Notes under the pieces: generated by a model | Seen by the model: the letters and a program-made list of their open reading frames with translations, nothing else | Databases searched by the model: none | What the model was told of the DNA's origin: nothing | Shown here: positions 10,095 to 21,290 of the stretch, piece after piece | Numbering within the stretch: position 1 is the stretch's first letter | Layout of the letters: every line of letters starts with the position of its first letter | NCBI RefSeq assembly: GCF_004210375.1 | Contig: NC_134833.1 | Coordinates: 145,382,127 to 145,446,126 of the forward strand | DNA: 64,000 bases | Source: Tachypleus tridentatus | Taxonomy: Eukaryota > Arthropoda > Merostomata > Xiphosura > Limulidae | Reading direction: 5' to 3' | Made by a program: the position numbers and the translations under genes

Positions 10095-10764
10095 TTAGCT
10101 GTGTGTAATTTCATAGCCAAATTTGAACTGGAAAAGTGGGATTCTGTGAAACCAGTGGGAGGCCAATAAATCAATTGTCATTAGGTTTGCCACATTTTCA
10201 ACTGTAAGGCGGCTTCTTTCATCTGAATATATAATATTCATTATTGAAAACCCTTTTTCTGCTTCTGCGGAACTAAGAATATAACTATTGATAATATTTT
10301 TAGCCTTTTGTACAGTTCTTGAAATCTCATGATTATGGTGATTTCGAAGGACATTTTTCACATAGTCACAGAAATCATTAATTCTAATTTCGTGATGAAA
10401 GAACTTACTGAATTCATACAATTTGTCATCAGCGTCTTCCCAACGCAACAACTTTATCAGTACTCCAAAAATTTGGTTCAAGTATGTTTACCAGTTCATG
10501 AATTTTATTGTCATTTTCTTGTGCATTATTTGTTAATTTTAAGCGATCACAATTCATAATATTTCTCATCGCCTTTAGAGTTTGATGATACATAGATGGT
10601 ATCACCAGAGATACCGAGTGTATTTTCAACTTGTGTGTGTGTTGTTGCATAGACAGCCACACCAGGTTTTTCGTGTGTACAAACCCATGATTATAGGTTT
10701 CTAGTGCCTTATACTTATTTTTGTTCCAATGTGAATCATGTAGATTCAGATAATAAATAATCAT
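10095..10764 (-). pseudogene. hAT transposase C-terminal fragment E1
   Basis: Minus-strand remnant of a second hAT family. Two overlapping frames (10,429-10,764 and 10,095-10,481) join by a frameshift near 10,435. The C-terminal hAT dimerisation motif is clear: SSAEAEKGFSIMNIIYSDER followed by SRLTVENVANLMTI. A further frameshift garbles the final residues, where the sister copy at 52,800 reads GLPVVSQNPTFPVQIWL. All three copies share the first frameshift, so the element died before the duplications. Relatives I recall are KIAA1586-like hAT transposases. No termini were identified. Confidence 0.78.
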
Positions 10765-11639
10765 GTTGCTGGGGTTACAATTCCAATGTTGACCTGCAAG
10801 CTACCCAACTCTTTAATGAAATAAAATAGTGGTAGATGTTGATGTATAGGAGACAGTAAACTACATTTCCAATGACTGATAGTATGATGACAGATTCGAC
10901 ACCAACCAGCATTCATGACAGTCAGATGAATTTTAAAGCTATAAACTTAAGCTTCATGCTAAGAACTTATCTATTTGTTCTATTAAAAACGGATAATTAC
11001 TCAAAAAGAGAGTTATTTGTGAGTGGAGACAAAGAGAAGAAATTCCTCCAGGTTTCATAAAACTTCCATTGGTTCATTAAAGACGTAAAGTTAATAAAGA
11101 CTCAATGGAGCCATTTTAGAAAAAAAATTTGCACCAAATATTTATAATTTTATGATACAGGTTTCGTGCAGTTTTTTATAAAAAAATTCATTGGGAGTTA
11201 CAACCATCTGTATAAAATGCAATAGTGTTATATTCTACAATATTTTCCTACTTCGTTTATAAAATTATTTCTAGAATTGTCGAGATACGTTTCAAAAAAC
11301 TCTATAATATATATAGGTAATGAAAGTATCAAAAAGTTTTGAACAATATTAATCTTGACTTTATCACTTCGCGCGAAATTATTTTTTCAAACTTTTTAAA
11401 TCAAAACGTGTAAATTCTTTAGATCCTGAGTTTTGAAGAGTGAAACTCATTGTTTGGTATTATTTGTGTTGAATATCTCAACCCTGATTTTTACTTTTAA
11501 ATTGTATTTTATAATGTGGGTAATGACTGGAATTTATAAGTTAAACCTGGTAAAACTGATGCCGCAGAACCTTTATGTAGCAATTTATTTTATTGGACAT
11601 TTGGTGAAATTATTATTACCCTGTTTTCTATTTGGGAGT
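10765..11639. other. Noncoding flank, duplicated block
   Basis: Matches (inverted) 26,285-27,145 and 51,665-52,515. Only short, nonconserved ORFs; nothing recognised. Confidence 0.5.
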
Positions 11640-11858
11640 GGCCGGCATAGCCAGGAAGATAAGGCACTCGACTCGCCCTTTCATCCGAGGGGGCGTTATA
11701 ATGTGAAGGTCAGAACCACTGTTCGTTGGTAAAAGAGTAGCCCAAGAGTTGGTGGTGATGACTATTTGCCTTCCCTCTACTCTTACACTGCCAAATTAGA
11801 GATGGCTAACGCAGATAACCCTCGAGTAGCTTTGCGCGAAATTCCAAACAAACTAAAA
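11640..11858 (+). mobile_element. SINE, same family, degraded head
   Basis: Carries the GTTATAATGTGAAGGTCA, GGTAAAAGAGTAGCCCAAG and GCCTTCCCTCTACTCTTACA blocks and the 3' GCTTTGCGCGAAATTCCA end. Inverted partners are at 26,050-26,282 and 51,440-51,660. Confidence 0.8.
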
Positions 11859-12124
11859 TCTTCTGGGGTGATTGGGGATAGGGCATTTGTGAAAGTAACA
11901 TTTTTAGTTATAGTATGATTGCATCTTATTAAATAATCAAATGTTGACTTTTTGTTATATGTTTGCATCCTTGATTGATCACATTTGGACTGTATTAAGT
12001 GTTGTGTTACCTTCATATATCTTTTTCAATCAAAGTTACTATTTTGTAACGTTTTACTTTATATATCTTTTTTCTTGCAATAAAAAATTCACGTTTTCTA
12101 CTGGAAATGTTTATTTATTACTGA

Positions 12125-12325
12125 CGCCTGACATGACCTAGTGATTAAGGTGCTTGTCTCGAAGTTTGCACATCACTGTGAACGCGTTATATAATGTGAC
12201 GGTCAATCCCTTTTGCTGTGGAAGAAGAGCAATCAAAGAACCGGCGTTTAGTGACTGTTAACTGGTTATCTTTCCTTTAGTTTATCTCTTCATAAACAGA
12301 CTACAGGAGACAGCTTTGTAAGAAA
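12125..12325 (+). mobile_element. Diverged SINE
   Basis: tRNA-like head (GCCTGACATGACCTAGTGAT onward) and a diverged body with GACGGTCAATCCCTTTTGCTG. Inverted partners are at 23,000-23,260 and 48,740-49,000. More diverged than the other SINEs, so probably an older insertion. Confidence 0.65.
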
Positions 12326-12329
12326 TTCA

Positions 12330-13215
12330 GAAAACAAACAGCCTGTTAATAACACATGATGTACTCATGGTAGAAAATTTAAAAGTTTCTGGTTGTACTT
12401 TGCTTGGTATGGTAAATTTACAGCAAAGAAATAACAAATGTTAAAAATAATTCAGAGGTAAAAGATGATTTCGGAATCAATAAGGATGTGTTTAATATTA
12501 TTTATAACGTAACCACTTCGAAATTAATAAAACTACAACAGTAACCCTAACTACTGTTTAGGGTTTAAATTAGAATCAAGGTGACTAATGTGAGACTATT
12601 ATGAGGATCAGTGTAACTAAGGTTGATTATATTATGTTAATATAACCGACGTGAGACAATTTGGGTGTTAAAATGACTGTTGAGAAACTATTATAGGTGT
12701 CATTGTGACTGGTGTGACTATTTGTTTGAGTCTATATATAGGAGTCAGAGTAACGTGCACGAGACCGTTATAAAAGTTATGCACGTGACGTCATGTACCT
12801 GACAAGCTTTGTTTATTCCACCATACTAGACGAAATAGCAAATTAGTGAAATAACAATGACCCTATTTTCAGTTAAATATTTACAACTGAATCGTGTTAA
12901 TAATACCAATTGTTGTGATGATGTTGGTTCAACAAAAACAGAGCTGATGTAGTAATTGCGTAGTTACAAACAAGTTCGAAACATATTAAAAGTATTTTAT
13001 TTTGTAGAGTGAAAAAATCATGAATTGTGGACTAGCTGTTGTGTCTACCGAGGAGAATCAAACCCCTGACTTTCAGGATTTAGATCTGAAGATGTACCAC
13101 TGTCTGTCCAGAGGACATCATGAATATTAATAGTAGAATCATAAGAGCTTATAGAACAGGAAACATTTTGTGACACAGACCCAACCAAACCCCATCTATA
13201 ATAATACTCCATCCC
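12330..13215. other. Noncoding, degenerate short tandem pattern with CRE/E-box
   Basis: Between about 12,560 and 12,780 a loose 33-40-bp pattern recurs, built on GTGACTGGTGTGAC and GTGTCA-like words. It is followed by overlapping CACGTG (12,782-12,787) and TGACGTCA (12,786-12,793). It mirrors 22,300-22,860 and 48,070-48,600. About 12,985-13,215 has no partner in the right arm. No coding region. Confidence 0.45.
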
Positions 13216-13217
13216 AA

Positions 13218-13548
13218 CATGGCCGGGCATGGTCAGGTGGGTTAAGGCGCTCGATTCGTAATCGGAAGGTCGGGAGTTCGATTCCCTATCGCACCAAACA
13301 TGCTCGCACAATCAGCGTTATAATGTTACAGTCAATCTCACTATTCGTTGATAAAAGAGTAGCCCAAAAGTTGGCTGTGGGTTGTGACGTCTAATCAATC
13401 TCACTATTCGTTGGTAAAAGAGTAGCCCTAAAGTTGGCGGTGGGTGGTGATGACTAGCTACCTTCCCTCTAGTTCTACACTGCTAAATTAGAGACGGCTA
13501 GTGCAGATAGCCCTCGAGTAGTTTTGAGTGAAATTCAAAACAAATCAA
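13218..13548 (+). mobile_element. SINE with intact B box and internal duplication
   Basis: tRNA-like head with B box AGTTCGATTCC at 13,275-13,285, the best pol III box in the window. A segment of about 63 bp containing CACTATTCGTTG is present twice in the body. The inverted partner at 22,125-22,290 lacks the head. Confidence 0.82.
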
Positions 13549-13989
13549 ACCATCCCTCCACACAGTTAAGATTAATATGTATAGGCTAGTATGTGAAATA
13601 TAGCTTTGATACACAAACTTTTGTTAATGTGTGAACTGCTGGCAATTTAATAACTGTATTGGACCTAATATTTTTATACCAATTTGTTATCAAACAGGAT
13701 GAGTAGTTTACTAATATTAAAATATAACTTGTTATAAAATGTACGTTTTGAGTCATTTTAACAAATTAACTGCACATTTAGCATCAACACATTATATCAA
13801 AAACTGTATGTATATTTAGCAGCCTCAAGGTGGTGCTTGTTTCCTGATAAATGTGAATATTTGTATGGAATCATACATTAAAAACTTTACTAGTATATGG
13901 TCAATAAAATATTAATGTACATGTAGCGCAACGTTAAAATATAAGCGTTGTGTTGGGTAAGGAAATACATGTAAATTCCAGATCTGACG
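13549..13989. other. Noncoding flank
   Basis: Mirrors 21,690-22,125 and, in direct orientation to that, 47,530-47,890. No gene recognised. Confidence 0.5.
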
Positions 13990-14245
13990 TCCTGGCATAG
14001 CGTGGTGGGTAGAGTATTCGAATTGTAATATAAGTATTACGGGTTCAAATCCTAGTCACACCAAACATGCTCTCCCCTTTCGGTCGTGACGTAATAGGCA
14101 GTTAATTCAAGTACACATTGGTAATTTAGTATCCTATAATTTGTCGCTGGGTGGTGATGACTAGCTGATGTTAAATTACTAAATTTGAGACGGCTGGCAT
14201 GTATAACCCTGGTGTAGCTTTTAGCGAAATTAAAAAAGAAAAAAC
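13990..14245 (+). mobile_element. Diverged SINE
   Basis: tRNA-like head with a B-box-like GGGTTCAAATCCTAG, a body with GGGTGGTGATGACTAGCTG, and an A-rich tail. The inverted partner is at 21,430-21,690. Confidence 0.75.
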
Positions 14246-14389
14246 AACAAATAAACAAACAATCTAAACCTAATAATAATAAATTTGGTAAATGTTATAG
14301 GAAAACCAAATAAACAAGTCGATTCTTTTCAAGTTATAAAATAAAATAAATCGTTTACGCACATCAAATACTGCTGAGTAAGTTTTTTT

Positions 14390-14550
14390 GTTTATGAATT
14401 TCGGCCAATCTACACAAGGACTATTTGCGATAGCCGTCTTTAATATAGCAATGTAAGACTAGAAGAAAGGCAGCTATTCATAACCACCCACATCTAACTC
14501 TCAGATTGGTAGTCGAGTGTTCTGCTCTGGCCATGCCGTTCTAATATAGT
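14390..14550 (-). mobile_element. SINE fragment
   Basis: Minus-strand fragment with the 3' GAAATTCATAAAC-type end and GGTTATGAATAGCTGCCTTT. Mirrors 21,120-21,290. Confidence 0.65.
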
Positions 14551-15419
14551 GTTAATGAATGTATACCAGTGATATAGTGTTGTTGAAATTGTAAAGTAAC
14601 AAATAGCAACGATACATCTGAAAGTAATATCTGTTATGTAAAACAACAAGTGATAATTATTAACCGGAAGTCAGTGTAACAGTTGATATAGAAACAAGTT
14701 TACTTTATGTATGTTACATTGTATATATATAGTGTGTATTAGTTCCAAACAAAAGGCTGTTGTAGGTTGATTGTTTATTTATGAAAACTTAATACTTTCA
14801 TACACCTTAAATATTTGTTCCGATAGATACCTCTTCTCATATGATGACTTAATCACAGTAATGCTTTACATGAGCAAAAATGTTTTTTCTCGCCTCTAGT
14901 GTTGAAAATCCCACCTACCCCATGCTTCAAGAAGGCTTTGTCAACAGAAGCGTGACTAATTCTTATGTCGCAGCTGATTTTCATGTGAAAAAACGCTCAC
15001 GAACAAGGAAAAGTCTTCTCCCATCTTGAATGTATAAAACACTAAACTGGGTGTTAAAAAAAGAATAACATCCTTATTTGTAGATATGATGGTTGGTCCA
15101 CCTCCCCATTGTAGCGTGCGATATCCTAACCAAAACAGGACAACCAGAGTTGTCTCTCTCTCCTTGCCGTACCGGATCTCCCAGGATAAACCTGATGGAG
15201 AAGATATGACGGGGGTTTCTTAACCAACTAATATTACAAGGTTTGTCCAATACCTTTCTAAAGCCAGTTCTTTAACGAAGTAGCCAACAGTTATTGCGTT
15301 CTCTGGTATACCACAAAGGAACAAGTATGTATGGAAATGTAGAGGAAAGAACCAAAATATGCAGTTAATCCAAAAGCCACGTTTAAAACCAGAGGGTGCA
15401 ATTGTTGGATGATACATTT
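14551..15419. other. Noncoding, possibly upstream part of the LINE
   Basis: Mirrors 20,236-21,120. It sits directly 5' of the LINE reverse-transcriptase fragment on the same strand and may be its decayed upstream region. I could not read endonuclease motifs in it. Two opposite-strand ORFs (such as 15,220-15,417) have no recognisable domain. Confidence 0.4.
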
Positions 15420-16135
15420 GAAACAGACTGATTAATGAGTGATATTTAAAGAGGAAGTAGTAAGGAAGGTATTCTTATCTTTCATTCTTATTCAGATACT
15501 ACTCGAGATCCTGGAAGGTAGCTGTTATTAACATAGTACCTATAAAAGATAACGATCTCACTAACTCCAGTATTTATACAGGGATCAGTCAACTCAACAC
15601 CCCAGGTAAACTCTTGGGAAAAGCGATAACCAGCAGAATTAACTGCAATCTGGAATCCATTAACATAAGTAACAACCAAAATGCTGGAGAGAAAACAGGC
15701 AAACAAAAGACTATCTATAAACTTACTGAATCCGTTTACGGCGGCTTCAAACGCAAACAATCCACAGTAGCCACCCTCTTCGACAGGTTTCATTCTGGTA
15801 CAACGGTTACAGGTTTAAAACTCACACCATAGGTTTACAGATGGATGTCTAGTTTTATCACGAACAGTAGAGCTTAGGTCAAAATTTTCGAATCAAGTTC
15901 CACCCTATTAATTCAACTGACCCAAGTTTCAGTACTCAGTCCAGTCCTGTACAACATTTATCTCAACGATATACCATTCTCCCACTCAACTACACGTTAA
16001 AATCACAGTATGCTGACGATAGAGCCAGATGGAGCATCTACAGTGACCCACACACTGCTGCGGCCATATTCGAAACGACACTCAACACTATATCACTATG
16101 GTGTGACAAGTGGCGTGTCGCCTCTAGTTAACATG
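15420..16135 (+). mobile_element. LINE (non-LTR) reverse-transcriptase fragment
   Basis: Decayed non-LTR retrotransposon, read in three frames. WKVAVINIVPIKDNDLTNSS at 15,511-15,570 matches the entry of the RT domain. NTPGKLLGKAITSRINCNLE with NQNAGEKTGKQKTIYKLTES follows on to about 15,735. From 15,842 it reads WMSSFITNSRA, then SVLSPVLYNIYLNDIP. After a frameshift, QYADDRARWSIYSDPHTAA has the catalytic YADD at 16,009-16,020, and SLWCDKWRVASS ends at TAA near 16,133. Motif order matches Jockey/I-type RTs. The helix around the first catalytic Asp is garbled. Only 15,430-15,832 is mirrored, at 19,800-20,235. Confidence 0.82.
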
Positions 16136-16465
16136 TCCAGCTACTCATTCTCAAGGGTTAAGTGCTACAAGTCAAAGTTACGGTCTATCTCGAGATCAGT
16201 TCAGGGTGTAAGTTCGGCCTTTATCCTTAGTATAGGTTATCTAAAGTGGGTGGAACACCTTGTTTAAGACCTCCATACACGGCACTGGAGACAGCAGTTT
16301 TTCCCTTATTTGTGTACTAAAATAACTATTGTCTTTTAGCACTTGTTCAATAACTTTTCGTACCAGTTTCTGTATTTAATTAACTCATCCACTAAATATT
16401 AAAAGAGTATCGATAAAGGATTAACAAAAGTGTACTGAAGATCCAGAGATGACTGTATTCATAGG
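16136..16465. other. Flank J2, inverted
   Basis: About 16,165-16,440 is the reverse complement of the flank that follows hAT G1 and G3 (for example 46,960-47,230). It contains one unit of the 33-bp minisatellite motif beside the hAT end. No gene. Confidence 0.55.
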
Positions 16466-18480
16466 CAGGGGCGAAGATTTGTTACACCCGATGGGGTGAT
16501 GATTTTTGCAATCATTTATATGGTCTGTTCAATTTGCAAATTGGTAATCTCTAATTACGTGAACCTGAAAGCTGTAAACATGCAGTCACAGAGTAATCTT
16601 GTTGCCACGATACTTCAAGGTTTCCATGTAGGTTTGTATAAGGGAGTTGTTGTGAACAGTTTTCAAAATGTTAATAGAATGGCAGATAGGTGGCACAACC
16701 AGCGTGTTGGACAGAGTGAGCGGATGTATTTAACTGGACCATTGTGGCTGTCTGACGATACAATATTTTCAAAGATTGTCTTGTATTTCCCTGACCTCTG
16801 AAGCAAGACACCAAGTTCATGTTCCCACTGGATAGAATCTCGAACACATTCACAAGCTTCAACTGCATGTTGCATTATTAAATTAGCCTTGTGTGCTCTG
16901 CAGTGAAAAAACAAAGCTGACGGTTGTTTCTCTTTTATTTTTGCCTGGCATCCACTGTATGCACCAATCATGTTAGCAGCTCCATCATATGTTTGTGCTC
17001 TTAATCCTGACAGTGGTAAATTGAGTCTACTTTGTACATCAAGTAGAGTCGAGGATATTGTTTCACCAGTTGTATTTGAAACACTGTATAACCTAGAAAT
17101 ATCTCATGTACGTCAAGGTTCTCATCTACGTATCGTAGACATATTGCTTCCTGTTCGGCACCAGTAATACCTTGAGTGCCATCAACCATTAATGCAAAGA
17201 TTTCACTCAAGTGATATGAATGTGGTTTTCTTTGACAAGTAGGCCGTCAACTCAGGATCTTCCTCTTCCAGGAGCTTCATTAACTGCAGAAAGTTCCCCT
17301 CCGTATCAGTATGTCCACGTAATGCTAAACCTTGATGTAGTAAGAAACGTAAAATTCTGAATATTTTGGCTAGACTTTTGCATTCTTCCTGCTGCTTTAA
17401 TTTTCCATCATGTAGCTGGACAGTCACTGTAGTTACATCAAGTGAATCTTCTGGAGATATAGCGAATCTGTCCTGAGAAGAGGACTAGTGTTCGTTGGAT
17501 TTCTGTTTTGCCTTTTTCCAGTTGCAAAAATCGGTGGATATGAAAGTATACTCGACTGGCCTCTCCAATTTCCCTGGAAAAAGGCCTCTATTTTCCACCT
17601 TGGCACAATGAAAGCATATGACTTTGAGTCTGATTGTCGAAGTGCAGCCATGGGAACTCAAATCACTTACCCTGGAAGTTGATATATTGAGATTTTGCTT
17701 TCTGTCGTGGTGTTAGTTGTGCGTCTAGATAATATAGCTTTCCACGCTGTATCTGTTGTATGTCAGATTTTACATTTCGACACAAACTTTTTCACAACTA
17801 TCTGGTGGTTCATGATGTGCAATAGTTGCTCAAGAATTTTCAGACTCGTTCTCTGATAAACATGGTATTTCCTCTGTATGGAAAGTTTCTATTCCTTTGC
17901 TTGAGGTTGTTGGATTATCTACATTTGCATTGTCATTTGTTGTACTACTAACTGGCTTGAAGAACTGTCTAATATCGGAAAGTTTCAAACGCTTGCTTGT
18001 CATAATTGGAATCTGTTTCACAGATGACTCAACAGGCTAAAATACAGTCTTTATCGAAAAACTCTAACGAACAACGAACGAAGATATAATAGAATGGAAT
18101 TAGGACTGAACTGTACAATGTATTTAAGTCGAACGCGCTTACCTCACAGTGACTACCGAGCCGACAGACCACCTGGGCATCGCTGGGACAATAATGTGTG
18201 CCAGTTGCAACACCAGTAATTGCAAGTTTCTAGAAAAATTCTTAAACAATCACAAATATATTATATTCCTGTTAAAGCTCATCAAAAGGCAAATACGTTG
18301 TGATATAATGTCTATAAGCATGTCTATTAAATAAAAACACCTAAACAAAAACTAGCAATACAATTCGAGTAGAGGCTTCAGGCTGTTAAAATCACTCCTT
18401 TTGTGTTCAAATTATGCAAAAAAAATACAATATTTTTACCATTTATGATAAGAGAATATATTGTCCTTTTACCATAAATC
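16466..18480 (-). mobile_element. hAT element G2, inverted, 5' end lost into gene B2
   Basis: Minus-strand copy of hAT family G. Its right terminus is at 16,466 (CAGGGGCGAAGAT). Readable parts on the minus strand are LSDIRQFFKPVSSTTNDNAN (near 17,960), KTTFISLE and MSEIFALMVDGTQGITGAEQ (near 17,200), and MIGAYSGCQAKIKEKQPSAL (near 16,960). All are typical of ZMYM1-like hAT transposases with DUF4371. It carries the stop after FQGK seen in G3. At 18,480 its 5' noncoding region is joined directly to the repeat array of B2. The dimerisation domain is deleted. Confidence 0.82.
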
Positions 18481-18791
18481 ACCCGACGTTCTACACCTTC
18501 CCTTCGAGAGGCCGTGGTAGCGCCTTCGCCAGCATCCCGACGTTCTACACCTTCCCTTCGAGAGGCCGTGGTAGCGCCTTCGCCAGCATCCCGACGTTCT
18601 ACACCTTCCCTTCGAGAGGCCGTGGTAGCGCCTTCGCCAGCATCCCGACGCCGACGTTCTACATCCCTCGTCATTTGACTATCATCCGTAACGAATACAT
18701 TGGATATAAATAGGTCTGTATGATAAAAATGCAATGACTTGAAGTTAAAATATAAAAACAAAATTACTATTACAATCTTATACTCCATCAT
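18378..18791 (-). CDS. B2: truncated repeat-peptide gene fused to hAT DNA
   Basis: 137-residue ORF starting MMEYKIVIVILFLYFNF, with the B-family signal peptide and linker (FVTDDSQMTRDVERRRR). About three 18-residue units follow (RRDAGEGATTASRREGVE), shorter than the 20-residue units of B1 and B4 and with ASRRE in place of SPTE. After the array the frame runs without a stop into hAT G2 5' DNA, which supplies a foreign 36-residue tail ending KGVILTA. The normal B 3' end and poly(A) region are missing. ATG at 18,791 and 18,788 are both possible starts. The promoter TATA box is intact. It is probably a rearranged remnant, but the leader is conserved enough for expression to be possible. Confidence 0.42.
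   Translation of the reverse strand: MMEYKIVIVILFLYFNFKSLHFYHTDLFISNVFVTDDSQMTRDVERRRRDAGEGATTASRREGVERRDAGEGATTASRREGVERRDAGEGATTASRREGVERRVIYGKRTIYSLIINGKNIVFFLHNLNTKGVILTA
18481..18662 (-). repeat. 54-bp tandem array in B2
   Basis: About 3.3 identical units of 54 bp. Relative to the 60-bp unit it lacks six bases (one CGT repeat and part of the linker), so the frame is preserved. Confidence 0.9.
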
Positions 18792-18857
18792 TACCAAATT
18801 CTAAAATACGTATAAAATAACTAAAACCACAAACCTCTCCTTTTTCTCATCTGCTGG

Positions 18858-18910
18858 TATTTATACAACTCGTGTTTGATGAATTCTGAGAGCTCTGAAA
18901 TTGCGCATGC
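18858..18910 (-). promoter_or_regulatory. B2 core promoter: TATA box and NRF1-like motif
   Basis: TATAAATA on the minus strand (18,858-18,865) and GCATGCGCA (18,902-18,910), same arrangement as B1, B3 and B4. Confidence 0.55.
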
Positions 18911-19564
18911 TCATATGCCGTAGAGAGAACAGTCCGTATGCATTGTTTGATAGAGGGAGGTAAAGTTGATTGCCGGCCTCTTTCCCTATACATATGTTCC
19001 CTACTATGTGCATATTGGGAATATTCTCTAAACAGTATTATAACTATCGTTGTTTGCGCAATGTACGGATGGCATGGACACTAGTTTTAAATTAATACAA
19101 AACTCATCTAGATTTTCTGATCCACATGCCATGAAAAGGTATATATAGTGTCTTACCGTTATCGCTCTTTTATAAGAAAGATACACTTTCTATTAACTTA
19201 TAGAGCGAAATCGTATACATGAGCTTTGACCAGTATGTTTATTATAATACTGTCTTAAAGTTTGGAATCTATTAAATACATTTTACAACCAACTAACCCT
19301 CGTATACCATCATACAAAAATAGTAAACAAACATATACAAGGAAAAACCAAATCGTAGCTCAGTCGACAAGTAGAACTGGCTACTGAACTTAAAAAGAAA
19401 ACAAAAGGGATTGAAACTGACAAAACATAGGGACCCAGATTTTGTATTAATAAAATATTTTAAATTATTCATAAAAGAAATATTTTAAGGTTGCCTGATT
19501 GAAAACTACAATGATTCTAATGAAATTCCGAGATAGCTATACACAAAGTAGGTGAGTTCCTAAT
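18911..19564. other. Upstream flank of B2
   Basis: Reverse complement of the B1, B3 and B4 upstream flanks; no coding region seen. Confidence 0.5.
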
Positions 19565-19785
19565 ATCGGTCATCACTTAAATAATGTCTGATTTTAGATT
19601 CAGTAAAGGAGAAAGGATTTCAAACACTTTTAATGTTATTTAATTAATAATGTATGTTCAAGTATTATTAATTACTCCCTGCCAACGATTTACAAGCTTC
19701 TGAATGCAACTTCTATAAAATTGTTGGGGTTTAAAGGAAAATAATGTGGAGAGGGTAGTTTTGATATATTCATGTGTTCCATGAA
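19565..19785 (-). mobile_element. mariner fragment A5, C-terminal end only
   Basis: Holds the 3' terminus and the last part of the mariner transposase (NRW-like and NN-TY-IN region). It is cut at about 19,785, where the palindrome's right arm begins. Confidence 0.75.
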
Positions 19786-19799
19786 CACTAAAACTAGAT

Positions 19800-20235
19800 A
19801 TCCATCGGACAATCTGGGGTGGTAAACCTATGGTGTGTGTATTAAACCGGAAGCCGTTGTGCTAGAATGAAACTTGTCAAAGAGGGTGGCAACAGTGGAT
19901 TGTTTGCGTTTGAAGCCGCGGTAAACGGATTCAATAAGTTTAACAAGATAGTCTTTTGTTTGCCTGTTTTCTCTCTACCAACATTTTGGTTGTTACTTAT
20001 TATGTTAATGGCTTATAGATTGCAGTTAATTCTGCTGATTATCGCTTTTCCCAAGAGTTTACCTGGGGTGTTGAGTTGACTGATCCGTCTATAATTACCG
20101 GAGTTAGTGAGATCGTTATCTTTTATAGGTACTATGTTAATAACAGCAACCTTCCAGGATCTCTAGTAGTATCTGGATAAGAATGAGAGATAAGAATACC
20201 TTCCTTACTACTTTCTCTTTAAATATTACTCATTT
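19800..20235 (-). mobile_element. LINE reverse-transcriptase fragment, inverted copy
   Basis: Reverse complement of 15,430-15,832. It has the same region around the KQSTVATLF motif, with further stops. The YADD portion is absent, so the palindrome arm ends inside the RT. Confidence 0.7.
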
Positions 20236-21119
20236 ATCAGTCTCAGGTTCAAATGTATCATACCACTATTGCACCCTCTGGTTTTAATCGTGGCTTTTGG
20301 ATTAACTGCACATGTTGGTTCTTTCCTTCACATTTCCATACATACTTGTTCCTTTGTGGTATACCAGAGAACGTAATAACTGGTGGGTACTATCCAACCT
20401 ACAAAAAACTGTTGGCTACTTTGTTAAAGAACTGGCTTTAGAAAGGTATTGGACAAACCTTGTAATATTAGTTGGTTAAGAAACCTCCGTCATATCTTCT
20501 CCATCAAGTTTATCCTGGAGTCTAGATGTCCTGTTTTGGTTAGGATATCACACACTACAATGGGGAGGTGGACCAACCATCATATCTACAAATAAGGATG
20601 TTATTCTCTTTTTAACACCCAGTTTAGTGTTTCATACTTTCAAGATGGGAGAAGACTTTTCCTTGTTCATGAGCGTTTTTTCACATGAAAATCAGCTGCG
20701 ACATAAGAATTAGTCACGCTTCTGTTGACAAAGCCTTCTTGAAGCATGGGGTAGGTGGGATTTTCAACACTAGAGGCGAGAAAAAAACATTTTTGCTCAT
20801 GTAAAGCATTACTGAACGATAAAGTCATCATATGAGAAGAGGTATCTATCGGAACAAATATTTAAGGTGTATGAAAGTGTTAAGTTTTCATAAATAAACA
20901 ATCAACCTACAACAGCCTTTTGTTTGGAACTAATACACACTATATATACAATGTAACATACATAAAGTAAACTTGTTTCTATATCAACTGTTACACTGAC
21001 TTCCGGTTAATAATTATCACTTGTTGTTTTACATAACAGATATTACTTTCAGATGTATCGTTGCTATTTGTTACTTTACAATTTCAACAACACTATATCA
21101 CTGGTATACATTCATTAAC
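20236..21119. other. Noncoding flank, mirror of 14,551-15,419
   Basis: No recognisable coding region. The ORF at 20,253-20,441 is related to the one mirrored at 15,220-15,417, but it has an indel and no known domain. Confidence 0.4.
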
Positions 21120-21290
21120 ACTATATTAGAACGGCATGGCCAGAGCAGAACACTCGACTACCAATCTGAGAGTTGGAAGTGGGTGGTTATGAATAGCTGC
21201 CTTTCCTCTAGTGTTACATTGCTATATTAAAGACGGTTATCGTCTATATACCTTGTGTAGATTGGCCGAAATTCATAAACAAAACATCTT
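21120..21290 (+). mobile_element. SINE fragment
   Basis: Mirror of 14,390-14,550; head (ACGGCATGGCCAGAGCAGAA) and body are recognisable. Confidence 0.65.

Larger units (their letters stand above)
5940..15832. repeat. Left arm of a large imperfect palindrome
   Basis: Read on the minus strand, this arm matches 19,800-34,850 read on the plus strand. The order is LINE fragment, SINE pair, SINE, tandem-like segment, hAT E, small Cys-rich ORF, hAT C, SINE, mariner. Samples checked by eye look roughly 90-95% identical. The right arm has about 2.5 kb (23,305-25,845) missing here at about 12,070, and a 2.66-kb hAT insertion. Confidence 0.85.

Noticed and set aside
15220-15417. Opposite-strand ORF with aromatic-rich sequence, mirrored at 20,253
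   Set aside because: Next to a LINE on the other strand, frame not kept between the mirror copies, and no known domain.
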